64,000 nucleotides of DNA from Panicum virgatum (lineage: Eukaryota; Streptophyta; Magnoliopsida; Poales; Poaceae), in contig NC_053153.1 of assembly GCF_016808335.1 (NCBI RefSeq), forward strand, positions 28,899,590-28,963,589, given 5' to 3'. A model generated the notes under the pieces. It saw only the letters and a program-made list of their open reading frames with translations, did not search any database and was not told the DNA's origin. Positions 1 to 10,103 of this stretch are shown here, piece by piece; the stretch's first letter is position 1, and every line of letters begins with the position of its first letter. The position numbers and the translations under genes are program-made.

Positions 1-339
1 AGAATTAGATATATTAACTAGAATTTATAAAGTGTTTGTATTATTAGATATATTAACTTGAATTGAATTATAGAAATATTTTTAGAATTCAATTATGGAT
101 ATAGTGTTTTCTTTATTATATATTTGATATAGACTTGTATGTATCATATATTTATTATTTAATTATGTCATTCAAAGACTTTATTTCATCATGTATTTAA
201 TCAAGTATTTAATCATGTATTTATATATAAAGTGTTTGTATCCCTCATGTATTTATTATTTAATTATATCATCCAAAGGCTTTAATTACATGTATTCTTC
301 ATTCTTAATTCAAATGTGTCATTTATATTACTGATCGAG

Positions 340-775
340 CTCGCAAACTCGCGCTAATACGCAAACACACGCTCGGTCTCTCATTCACTCACTCACTAAC
401 ACACACACACACTCACTCACACTTGTACACACTCACTCACTCACACTCACTCACACACACACACACACACACACTCACTCACACTCACACACACACACAC
501 ACTCTCTCTCTCCCTCTAACACACACACACACTGTCTAATACACTCTAACACACACACACACACACACTTTCTCTCTCTCTCTCTAACACACTCTAACAC
601 AATTGTATAAAGTATCGACCCTCGAGACACACACACACACTCACACTAACACACACACACAGACTCACACACACACTCACTAACTCTCTCTCTCTCTCTT
701 TATCTGTCCCTCTAACATACACACACACACTCTCTCTCAAACACGCATATTCGTTCAAAGAATTGAATTCTCCTG
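340..775. repeat. CA/CT-rich microsatellite
   Basis: Interrupted runs of (CA)n, (CT)n and CACT units. A length variant of the same tract lies at 14582-15000 in the other copy. It sits between the AT-rich leader and the first transposase exon and belongs to the CACTA element. ORFs read through it are low complexity and not coding. Confidence 0.9.
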
Positions 776-787
776 CTTCATTTAAGG

Positions 788-1605
788 ATGGACACATACT
801 CTAACACATTTTTACGGTTTCAGTTAAGGATGGACCCCTTCGGTGATGAGCAGGCCGCCGGGCAATACATGTTGGACGCAATAAACGAAGACACGAGGGC
901 CAACACCACCCAGCCAATCGCTGAAGAAGATGCTCGGAGAGCTGATTCGTTCCTGAATATATCTGGAGATGCCGATGAAGAAGATGATGACTTTGCGCCG
1001 CCGCCCAATCAACAGCAGCATGTTCCAGTACGAATCTTAAAACTATATGCATGGTGACTTCGGTAGATTAGTTTTGCGATTAACATATCTTTTCTGTAAT
1101 TTAGTCGACCTCCGCATCGACTTCGTTGAGCCAGTCAAAAGGGAGACGCCGGTCAACCAAGAAAATGGAGGGAAGACAGGTCGTCACAGAAGTGGACACA
1201 GAGGGCTGTCCAAGTGCTCCAGAGGATGCTAGCACAAAATTTATCAACCAATGTGGGGTTATTGTTCGGGCAAGAATTCCGATCACCACAAGACTATGGA
1301 AAACGACCAAACCCGAAGAACAGCAACACGCCGTGCCTGCACATCAGAAGGAAATGCTATGGGCAGAACTCAAGGATATGTTCACTCTTTTTGAAGGAGT
1401 TGACCAAGAACTTGTGAAGAAATGTGCCTTGAGAAAGATGGCCCTTGCCTTTGCAACTTTCAAGAAGAAGTTGTCCACCAATTACATTAAGAAGGATAAG
1501 GAGCCAAACTGGGACGATCTTCCTCAGGTTAAACCATACTGGGAGGAGTTCAAACAATACAAACTATCAGAGGAAGCCCAAAAAAATCCGAACAAGCCAA
1601 GGTGA
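788..1605 (+). pseudogene. CACTA Transposase_24-type protein, first two exons
   Basis: Acidic N-terminal exon (788 or, from the second Met, 830, to 1027) followed by a GT..AG intron (1028-1104) and exon 2 (from 1105) in the same phase. Exon 2 starts with a basic Ser/Arg stretch and continues into the plant En/Spm 'Transposase_24' domain around 1340-1600, with the typical W-x-L-x-MF start and a W-x-x-F-K stretch. The frame ends at TGA 1603-1605. A one-base deletion in a 7-A run (1580-1586) puts the downstream codons out of frame, and the same lesion is present in the 15034-18725 copy. The rest of the gene is missing because LTR sequence begins at about 1654. Such proteins are thought to be accessory CACTA factors. 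It is a gene fragment and not likely functional. Confidence 0.75.
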
Positions 1606-1648
1606 ATGCAGCAAATAAGAAGTACAGCCACCACCTTGGGGCTGCCGG

Positions 1649-1654
1649 GTACAA
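1649..1654. other. Rearrangement breakpoint with GAAGTC microhomology
   Basis: GAAGTC is followed by CACTA sequence at 15900-15905 and by LTR sequence at 12848-12853. Here the CACTA sequence up to GAAGTC is joined to the LTR sequence after it. This is what end joining through a 6-bp microhomology, or a template switch, would leave. Confidence 0.75.
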
Positions 1655-2739
1655 GAAGTCGAGGCGGTTCTCGGGATGCGCTTGGGTCGCGAAATGAGGG
1701 CGGAAAGAGGTCGGTCCACGGCGAGCGGCGGCCGGTGGAGCTCGGAGCACGGCGGCGGGGTGGCTCCGGTGGGGTTCGGGCGAGGGGAGATGGTCTGGGA
1801 GTTGCGCGAGGGCGAGGCGGTGCTTGCTAGGGGGTCAGAGTGGGCGGAGGAGCGGCGGTGAGGCGGCTCCGCGGCGAGGGTGAGCTCGCCGGTGTTCAAG
1901 CGGGCGGCGGCACTGTTCTGGAGCGTGGGGGCGAGGAGAGAGCAAAAGAGTGAGGGGATTCAGTTTCTGGGGCTTTTGTAGTGCCCGTGCGCGCGCTAGG
2001 CGTGGGCGGCGGGCTCTGCAGGGGCGCTCCACGGCAGCGTCGCGGTGGCGGCTGCGTGGCAGCTCTGAGCTCGGCGGGGGCGCGTGGCACGGCAGGGGGA
2101 GGCACAGCGCGAAGCCAAGGGCGGTGGGGAAGCTCTGGGGCGACGCGTGGGCGCCAGCGCAGAGCGAAGGGCGGCCGGGCGGGCTCTCCATGGCGCCGGC
2201 GACAGGCTCTGCGGCGGCGGCAGAGAAAAACAGAGGAGAGGGCTGGAGGAAGGAGAAAAAGGGCTGGTTTGTAATTTCTGAAAATTTCAGGGACCAAACT
2301 GTAAATAAGCAATAACTTTTAAACTAAAGCTCAAATGAAAAAGTTCTCAACATGAGAGTTGTTCAACTTTTCAAGATCTACAACTTTGATGTTGTGCAAA
2401 AATTTATTTGACCAAAGGATAGAGAGCTAATTTTGAAAACAAAGAAATGAATTTGAATTCAAAGGAATTTGTCTTTTTCAATGAAATTTCACTCCAAACT
2501 TGGGCTGATTTGAAAAGTTTTCTGCCATGTAATGATTACACAACATTTTGCAAAAGCACCCTCCACAAAAGCTATAATTTCACACCCAATTCAAATATAA
2601 CTGCAGAAAGGACCTTGCATAAAATCATAATTATACATATAACCTTTTATAATTACAAAAAGGTCCTTTTTCAAGCAAAACAAGCACATGATGTATAAAA
2701 GGTATGCAACACTAATGTGCAGACACCTAGGGTGTCACA
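1654..2739 (-). repeat. Truncated 3' LTR of the gypsy element
   Basis: Matches 12853-13934 nearly end to end. The outer end on the minus strand starts TGTGACACCC at 2739, directly after the polypurine tract. The remaining roughly 2.75 kb of LTR (equivalent of 10104-12852) is absent because the sequence switches to CACTA DNA at 1654. The GC-rich half (1660-2250) gives many overlapping ORFs on both strands which are shadows. Confidence 0.88.
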
Positions 2740-2740
2740 G

Positions 2741-2755
2741 CCTTCCCCCCAAAAA
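2741..2755 (-). other. Polypurine tract of the gypsy element
   Basis: On the minus strand TTTTTGGGGGGAAGG sits 1 base before the LTR start TGTGACACC. This is the standard place and composition for the plus-strand primer of an LTR retrotransposon. Confidence 0.85.
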
Positions 2756-2783
2756 GGAATCTCGCCCCGAGATTACAGGAAGA

Positions 2784-4148
2784 CTAATAATGGAAAGGTT
2801 TGATACCTGGATTTGTTCTAAGGAAGTCGGGAAAGTTTCTTTGGAGAAAATTTTCAGTCTCCCAAGTCGCTTCTTCTTTAGTATGATGATTCCATTGGAT
2901 TTTGTACATTTTAATCTTCTCCCTTCTAGTACTTCTTTCCTTGGTGTCAAGAATCTTGATTGGATACTCCGTATAAGATAGATCGGATTCAATCTCGATA
3001 TCTTGTGGTTCAAGGATCTCAGTAGGTACCCTGGTGCACTTCCGAAGTTGTGATACATGGAAGACATCATGAATGGCGGCCAACTGAGAAGGAAGACGAA
3101 GTCGGTAGGCAACTGGTCCACAAGTTTCGATAATTTCAAAAGGTCCGATGTATCGGGGTGCTAATTTCCCTTTTACGCCAAAGCGTTGAACACCTCTAAT
3201 AGGAAATACTCGCAAATATACGAAATCCCCTACCTCGAATTGTAAAGGATCTCTTCTTTTGTCTGCATAACTTTTCTGTCTTGATTGGGCTGCTTTAAGA
3301 TTAGTTTGGATAACTTTGACTTTCTCCTCTGCCTCAGAGACTAAATCTGGCCCAAAGATTTTGCATTCTCCAGCTTGTGACCAACTCAAAGGAGTTCGAC
3401 ACCTTCGTCCGTATAACGCTTCAAATGGTGCCATTTGCAAGCTGGATTGATAACTGTTATTATACGAGAATTCTGCCAGTGCTAGGCATTTGTCCCAGTT
3501 CTTGCCATATTGAATAGCATATGCCCTCAACATGTCTTCAAGGATTTGATTGATTCGTTCCGTTTGCCCATCAGTTTGTGGATGATAAGCTGAACTACGA
3601 ATCAATTTTGTTCCAAGGGATTCTTGCAATTGCTCCCAGAAACGTGCAATAAACTGAGCCCCACGATCAGAGATGATCGTCTTTGGAACTCCATGCAAAC
3701 GAACAATTTGATCGAGATAAATCTCTGCATACCTCTTGGCAGAATAAGTTGTATGCATTGGAATAAAATGAGCAGTCTTGGTGAGTCTATCAACGATTAC
3801 CCAAATAGAATCATGCTTCTGCGAAGTGTTGGGTAAACCGACAATAAAATCCATACTGATGTCCTCTCATTTCCAGGATGGAATGGGTAAAGGTTGGAGA
3901 GTACCAGCTACTTTCAAGTGACTAGCCATAACTCTTTGACAGACATCACACTCAGAAACATATCTGGCGATCTCTATTTTCATTCGAGTCCACCAGAAAT
4001 TTTGTTTAAGATCTTGGTACATCTTTGTACTACCCGGATGAATCGAAAACTTCGATAGATGGGCTTCGTCAAGAATTTGCTTTCTAAGTTGATGATCCTT
4101 GGGTACAACAAGTCGAGATTCAAACCATAAAACTCCTCTATGATCCAC
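2784..4148 (-). pseudogene. pol: gypsy pol: integrase and chromodomain
   Basis: Integrase inserts the cDNA into the genome; a chromodomain at its C-terminus can direct it to modified chromatin. The zinc-binding H-H-C-C region lies at about 4070-3930 (ends ECDVC). A TGA at 3867-3869 replaces the expected Trp between the zinc-binding and catalytic parts. In the downstream frame (3854-2784, 356 aa) the catalytic acids are D2, D63 and E99, so the D..D-35-E spacing is intact, with the SDRG and DGQTER motifs. The GPY/F-like region (about 3300-3050) and a chromodomain in the last 60 residues (YKIQW, ATWE) follow. It continues the pol frame from the RNase H piece across a second TGA at 4149-4151. Catalytic residues are retained but the polyprotein is interrupted. 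Confidence 0.9.
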
Positions 4149-6196
4149 TCAGAAATATTTGTACTTTGCTTCACCTTGGGATAACTTTTCCTTGATGACC
4201 TTGATACCCTCATCATGTAATTGTGCCATGATGATGCTATCATGAAGTGTAGGCTCAGTAGATATATGGTTCAAGCTTCCTTGTGGTACCATTTCTAGGT
4301 TCAACTTCATCATTTCTTGGCATAGAGTTTCATTGAATGGTTCTACAGATAGACAATGGCTTTGTGACTTGCGGCTGAGTGCATCCGCAACCACATTAGC
4401 CTTTCCTGGATGATAGTGCACTTCTAGATCATAATCCTTTATCAACTCTAGCCAGCGCCTCTGTCTCATGTTGAGATCAGCTTGGGTGAAGATATATTTG
4501 AGACTCTTATGGTCAGTGTAAATATTACAATGAGTTCCCATAAGATGATGTCTCCAAAGCTTGAGAGCGTGTATAACCGCTGCTAACTCTAGATCATGTG
4601 TTGGATAATTCTTCTCATGATTCCGGAGAGCTCTTGATGCATAAGCAATAACCCGGTTGTCTTGCATAAGCACACAACCAAGTCCCGTACCAGAAGCATC
4701 ACAATAGACATCAAAAGGTTTGGTACTGTCCGGTGTAGCCAACACTGGAGCAGTAGTGAGTCGAGCTTTGAGAGTTTGAAAGGCTTCTTCACATTTGTCA
4801 TTCCAAACAAACTTCACTCCCTTCTTTAATAACTCCGTCATAGGCTTGGCTATTCTGGAGAAATCAGGGATGAATCGACGATAGTATCCAGCTAAACCAA
4901 GAAAACTGCGAATTTGATGAACTGAAGTTGTAGATTCCCAATCCATCACTTCTTGTACTTTAGTTGGATCAATAGATATACCATCACTGGAGATAGTGTG
5001 GCCTAAGAATTTCACACTGTCCAACCAAAATTCACACTTGGAGAATTTGTCATAAAGATGATGATCTCGTAATCGTTGAAGAACGATACGCAAATGCTCA
5101 GCATGATCTTCTTCATTCTTGGAGTAGATCAAAATATCGTCAATGAATACTACGACGAATTTATCCAGCTCCGGCATAAAGACTGAATTCATCAAGTACA
5201 TGAAATATGCTGGGGCGTTGGTAAGACCAAAAGACATAACCAGATATTCATAAAGTCCATATCTGGTCGAGAAAGCAGTCTTTGGAATATCACAAGGCCT
5301 GATCTTTATTTGGTGGTAGCCAGAACGAAGATCGATCTTAGAGAAAACCTTGGCTCCAGCTAACTGATCAAACAGTATATCAATGCGGGGAAGAGGATAC
5401 TTATTTTAATAGTGACCGCATTGAGTGGTCGATAATCAACACATAGCCTCAAGTTGTTGTCTTTCTTCTTCACAAACAGGGTTGGACATCCCCAGGGTGA
5501 AGAACTTGGACGTATAAAGCCCTTGTCAAGAAGGTCTTGGAGTTGGACTTTCAATTCTGCTAACTCATTTGGAGGCGTTCGATACGACCTCAAAGAAATA
5601 GGGGCGGTACCGGGTTGAAGTTCAATAACAAACTCGATATCTCTATCAGGGGGCATTCCAGGCAAATCATCTGGAAATACATCCTCATACTCCCACACAA
5701 CAGGGATATCTTCAAGTTTAATTTCTTTTGTGGCATAGGCACAAGAGTTGAAGCACTCTCGTTGTGGGAGATAGAGTATGGTGGCTCCTTGATGTGGTGA
5801 ATCTATCTCGACAGCTCGAGAAGAGATATCTAACAGTACTTTATGTGTAGTCATCCAATTCATGCCCAAAATAACATCCATGCCTTCTAAGTTCAACAGG
5901 ATCAAATCTGTCTTTATCAATTTGCTACCTAGCTTAATTGGCACATATCTAGTGATTTGATTAGAAGCTATCTTCCCACCAGGGGTTGTTATCATAAAAG
6001 ATCCCTTAGTATGACAAAAATCCAATCCTAATCTTGCTCCAAATTTGGCACTTATAAAACTATGTGTTGCACCAGAATCAAATAATATGACTGCGGGTTT
6101 ATTGTGGATAGAGAAAGTACCCGTCATAACTGGTGCTCCTTCTGGAAGGTCTGCGAGAGTAGTGAAGTTAACTCGCCCTTGCCGGACTTGCAGCAT
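4149..6196 (-). pseudogene. pol: gypsy pol: protease, reverse transcriptase, RNase H
   Basis: The aspartic protease site DSGATHSF is at residues 40-47 of the piece starting at 6196. The RT begins around 5700 ([14 protein letters not shown]) and reaches [11 protein letters not shown] near 5410. There a one-base loss in a T-run (5404-5407; an A-run on the coding strand) shifts the frame and a stop follows at 5360. The second RT half (5237 down) has the catalytic FIDD at residues 31-34 (about 5147-5136). RNase H follows at about 4740-4370, with the CDASG motif and the TDHKSL and DALSRK signatures. The frame ends at TGA 4149-4151, where the integrase begins. All domains are recognisable in the right order, but the frameshift and stop codon mean no full Pol can be made from this copy. 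Confidence 0.92.
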
Positions 6197-7291
6197 TTGC
6201 CTCTTGCCCTTGCCCTTGTTGTTGTTGTTGTTCTGGTTGGAGTTTTGCCCTGGATTATTCTTTCTAGGCTGCGGACAATTCTTGGCAAAGTGATCAGTAC
6301 TGCCGCAGTTATAGCACCGATTGTTGCCATTCCCACGATTGAACTGTGGGGCATTCGGCCTTGGGCCAAACTGCTGCTGTTGTTGCTACTGCTGCTGCTG
6401 CTGCTGAGGCACTGGAGGTCTGAATCCTCCCTGCTGCTGAGGTGATCTAAACACAAGTCTGCCCACTGGGGCATTTCCCTGTGGAGGTCTGGGTGGAGTA
6501 TTTTGCACCAAACGATACCTCGGTGGCTGGGCACTCGAGGGTCCTGTGGGTGCCTTCCGCTTCTTCTCAGCACGATGGGCAGTGATGCAGTCCTCTTGAG
6601 TAATTGCTAGGTTGACTAGCTCATTGTAGGTGTTGGGCTGAACAAGGTTCAGGCGTTCCTTGAGCTTGGTAGTGAGGCCACGAAGAAAACGGTCACGTTT
6701 CTTGGCATCCGTATCAGCATGATGGCCCGCATATTGGCACAGGTGATTGAAAGTCTGTGCATATTGAAGAACAGTGCGGGTTCCTTGATTTAGAGCCAAT
6801 AATTCATTCAACTTTCTCTCTATCAGTCCCTCAGGAATATGATGTGATCTGAAGGCAGTTCGGAATTCCTCCCAAGAGATGACATGTTCAGCAGGCTGCA
6901 TCTCACAATAATGATCCCACCATATACGTGCAGGACCACGAAGTTGTTGGGCGGCAAAGTGGGCCTTGTTTGCATCAGCACACGGTACCGCTAACAGAGC
7001 AAACTTGGAATTGATTGTACGGAGCCAAGCATCAGCATCCAATGGGTCATCAGCTCGGCTGAAGAGTGGAGGTTGGGTACCAAAGAACTCCTGGTAACCC
7101 GCGGGTTGAGCATCCCGTCCTCCATGATGTTGGCGTGGCTGATTCTGTTGCCCTTGGAACAACTGGCGAAGCAGCTCAGTCTGCATGGCCATTAAGTCGG
7201 CCAAATTCGACGGTGGTGGCGGTGGCTGCTGAGATCCACTGCCAGTCTCACGGCTGAAGCCTTCAGGCGTTCCACGAGTTTGACCAACCAT
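6197..7291 (-). pseudogene. gag: gypsy gag (capsid and nucleocapsid)
   Basis: Gag packages the retrotransposon RNA into cytoplasmic particles. I take the start at 7291 (MVGQTRG) rather than the upstream in-frame Met at 7363, because a 3' splice-site-like CAG lies immediately before it. The capsid core (retrotrans_gag type, DADAWLRTI through FRSHHIPEG) covers about 7040-6600. A Gln-rich tract then reaches a TAG at 6386-6388, which sits in a CAG repeat and is a one-base change from Gln. The same frame continues to a CCHC zinc knuckle ([14 protein letters not shown], about 6320-6275) and into the protease, so gag and pol are one frame in this family. The stop removes the knuckle and pol from the gag product. 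Confidence 0.9.
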
Positions 7292-7935
7292 CTGTAATAA
7301 TGGAAGACATCCATTAGATACATTTCTCTTGCTCCCAAAATCAATGGTAAATGCAATGATCAACCACTGGATATCAAAATTAAATCAGCAGAATTTTAAC
7401 TAAATGCGGTGTAGCACAATATGCACAACACATATTTGTGCAACCCATAAAACTCAGAACTAGTCAGCTGTTAGATAGCCTCATGCTCCATCGTATTGAT
7501 ACTCAACGCTTAGAGCAAAAAGGGTAAAGAAGATAATCTAGCAATTCACTCCTCACCGTTCTGTGCTATGCTGCTAATCAACAGGGATCACAGAAGTGAT
7601 TGAACAAAAAAAATATAGTCTCTCAAATTTAATAGGATAAATTTGATGAGCACACATGCCACAAAGTTTGCAACATCTTTTGTATTCAACAAACAGCGTG
7701 GAAATGCACAAACGAAGAGATTTGGCAAGCAGGAAGATCATAATTTCCAAACTGGTAGTCGCTACTTATATTACATCCAAAGTAGCATTCTTCATACAAC
7801 CTACATCACACATCCTTACCACATATAATACAACAAGTGGTACTCCTCCCTAGGGCTATTTTACAACATCTCTTCCCTATGTACATATACTACAACAAGA
7901 GAAAACACCAACTATCTAGGACAAGTCTAAGGTGC

Positions 7936-8838
7936 CTAGAAGTCGTCGAGGTTGCCCACAGAAGAGGCACTGCCGGAAGAAGAGTCGTCCGGCTGAGGGT
8001 TAGGCTCAGCAAGCGCGTGCTCTGAATCTAAATCAGAAACTCCCTCAATCTCCTCTGGGTCCTCTTCTGCTGCTGCAGGCTCGGCTGGAACATCTAGTTG
8101 CTCCTGGAGCGCACCAATATGGGCTAAAGCGTCAGCCCAATCTGCTTGAAGCTCATTCACCTGCCCCTGAAGAAAACCAATAATTGTGTTGTGCTGCTCT
8201 ATCTCAGCACCATGCTCCAAATCCTGATGCTCAAACTGTGCAATGGCCTGATCCCTACCAGCAACGGCATCCTGAAGTCCCTGAATCTGAGTATCCCTCA
8301 AACGAAGACCTCGCTGGAAGGACTGAGCTAAGTCTATCACCTGCTCCATGTGTCGCTGCTAAAGTATCTGGTAGTGAGACTGCGCATTCATATATCTGAC
8401 TACTGCCAGAATAGTCTCCACAGCTACATCTCCAATTAAGTGCCCAAAGTGTGTGGTCCTGAAGAGCCACTCTGCCTTACTAGCATTGACTGCTGGAAAC
8501 AACCCAATAGGATACGCAGCTACCTCCTCAGGATGGTGCTCACAAAAAGTAGTAATAGCTATGAGAGCTGCCGTCTCAAAAGCATCCACCAAACGATATC
8601 CCACCACCTCAATATCAATAGGTGGCCAATCCAAGGTGGGGTGCTGAGGAATGGTCATGGTAACTCTGTTCTTCTGAATTCCATCCTCAGAAAACTGGAG
8701 TCCCGTGTATTGGGGTGGATCTGGGTAGTGGAAGATACGGAGTGAATCCCAAAGAATCCTCGGAAAACCCTCCCAGTACAGACAGTCGGTATGAGCATTT
8801 CCCTCCTCATCCCAATACATCTGGGGACAAGCCGCCAT
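7936..8838 (-). pseudogene. ORF0: extra sense-strand gene between leader and gag
   Basis: An additional gene in the same sense as gag, lying between the 5' leader and gag. The start at 8838 (MAACPQMYWDEE) is preceded immediately by TTTTTGATTCAG, a good 3' splice-site sequence. The N-terminal ~160 residues are a globular, Trp- and Pro-rich domain I do not recognise. An in-frame TAG (8359-8361) separates it from the C-terminal part (8349-7936), which has a Gln/Leu-rich helical stretch of coiled-coil character (about residues 1-85) and an acidic Ser-rich tail. Known grass gypsy elements of the RIRE3/RIRE8 kind carry an 'orf0' of unknown function at this place; I equate them by position and sense only. 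No catalytic motif was seen. Broken here by the single TAG. Confidence 0.7.
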
Positions 8839-8892
8839 CTGAATCAAAAAGGATTCAAATGTGAGTAATGTGATTATCTCAAGACTTCTCAA

Positions 8893-10089
8893 ATAAAGCT
8901 TTAAGAAGACTGCGGTAAAGCAAATGTGATCCTAATTCAAAAGATGACATGGTTCCAAATTCGGAGAATAATAAACCACAATCGGTACTAGTTCATCATT
9001 TGAGATTCTAAGGAATGAAAAGATCCTTATAACAAGATGGGGCTTAGGGTGAACTCTAGACTCAAAGCCATCTTTTCATCCAAGAAAATCTAAGCATTTT
9101 AACAAGCATGCTCCTAAAATCAAAATTTAACTTACTCATGATTTAAGCACACTAACTCTTATCTATGAGGATTCATACTAGAAATTCTTTACAAAGCTTA
9201 GGTAACAACTTCAAAGACTAGGAACCAAAGTAAACATTAATCAATATGCATGCACGTCCTGTTCGTTCCTCACAAGATAAACAATTGCCAACTATCGTTG
9301 GGCTTACGTGGTTAGCACGGTGGCATACATAAATACGGCTCTCCCTATATAGCTAGTCGATACAATCTAACCGTTCTTAACTTATCGAATCGTGGTTAGT
9401 GTACCTGCATAAGATTGACAGAACATATATATATCCAATGAACCTTTCATGCCAGCACTCATGAAAGCGTCCCCAAACATTACCGCTCACTATAGAAGCG
9501 GCAGCCATACAATTTCCGCCGTATGGCCAATGTTAACATACGCTACTCAGTGGCGTATTCACGAGTTCCTTTACTCCCAATATAGTCGACCAAGATCGGT
9601 ATATTGGCAGCAGCTCAAGTAGGTCACTGCTTGAGCGCAGCGTTCGGTTCGCATCGCCGACGGGAAGGTCAGACTCCCTCAGCTGACTGAGCACACTTTA
9701 CTTCCAATATAGTCAACTAATAGTCGGTATATTGGAAGCACCTCAAGTAAGCCACTGCTTGAGGGCAGCATTCGGCTCGCATCACTGACAGGAAGGTCAG
9801 ACTCCCTCAGCTGACTGAGGATCCTTACCTTCTTACCTCAACGTAGGTGCGTCGTTACAAGAATTAAGAGTTGCTTGTGAGTATGGTTTGACAAAAAGTA
9901 AAGTGCTGGAAGTCAGATACATAAACCATACACAAATAACCACCTAGTAATTCCCGTAAATTCCCTAGGACTTTACGTTCTATGCACAACCCTTAACGAA
10001 TCCAACATAGCTTTCCGAAATTCTTTGTTGTTCCAATTTTATACGGAAAACGATTTTTAAGGTTCCAACACCTATGGTGTACACTTGTA
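8893..10089 (-). other. gypsy 5' leader (untranslated)
   Basis: About 1.2 kb between the PBS and ORF0 with no sustained reading frame on either strand. It contains a two-copy tandem repeat (9569-9819). A long leader that is spliced or that holds a packaging signal would be expected here, but neither can be shown from this sequence. Confidence 0.7.
9569..9819. repeat. Two-copy tandem repeat in the gypsy leader
   Basis: Copy 1 (9569-9691) and copy 2 (9697-9819) both run from TTTACT(T/C)CCAATATAGTC to CTCAGCTGACTGAG, with the halves CCAATATAGTC and GGTATATTGG forming a short inverted repeat in each. The copies differ at roughly one base in eight. Confidence 0.85.
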
Positions 10090-10101
10090 GCTCTGATACC
10101 A
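10090..10101 (-). other. Primer-binding site (initiator Met tRNA type)
   Basis: On the minus strand TGGTATCAGAGC follows the LTR end (..ACCACA) after two bases (GC). This 12-base sequence is the usual plant Met-tRNA primer-binding site and fixes the 3' edge of the 5' LTR at 10104. Confidence 0.9.
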
Positions 10102-10103
10102 GC

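Larger units (their letters stand above)
1..1654 (+). mobile_element. CACTA-1 fragment, left duplicate copy
   Basis: Position 1 corresponds to 14242 and position 1605 to 15851, so this stretch is a second copy of the 5' part of the CACTA gene found at 14242-15900. It holds an AT-rich leader, a CA-rich microsatellite and the first two transposase exons. By hand I count about 14 substitutions over 780-1654 (about 1.6 percent). The similarity stops at GAAGTC (about 1649-1654), where the sequence switches into LTR sequence matching 12854 onwards. Neither CACTA terminus is visible in this copy, since the window begins inside it. Confidence 0.85.

Noticed and set aside
594..797. Minus-strand ORF rich in Val/Cys/Ser
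   Set aside because: Translation of a CA microsatellite.
1567..2315. Overlapping 60-140 aa ORFs on both strands in the GC-rich LTR part
   Set aside because: All frames are open because of GC content; the proteins are Arg/Ala/Pro low complexity and the same DNA recurs in the other LTR.
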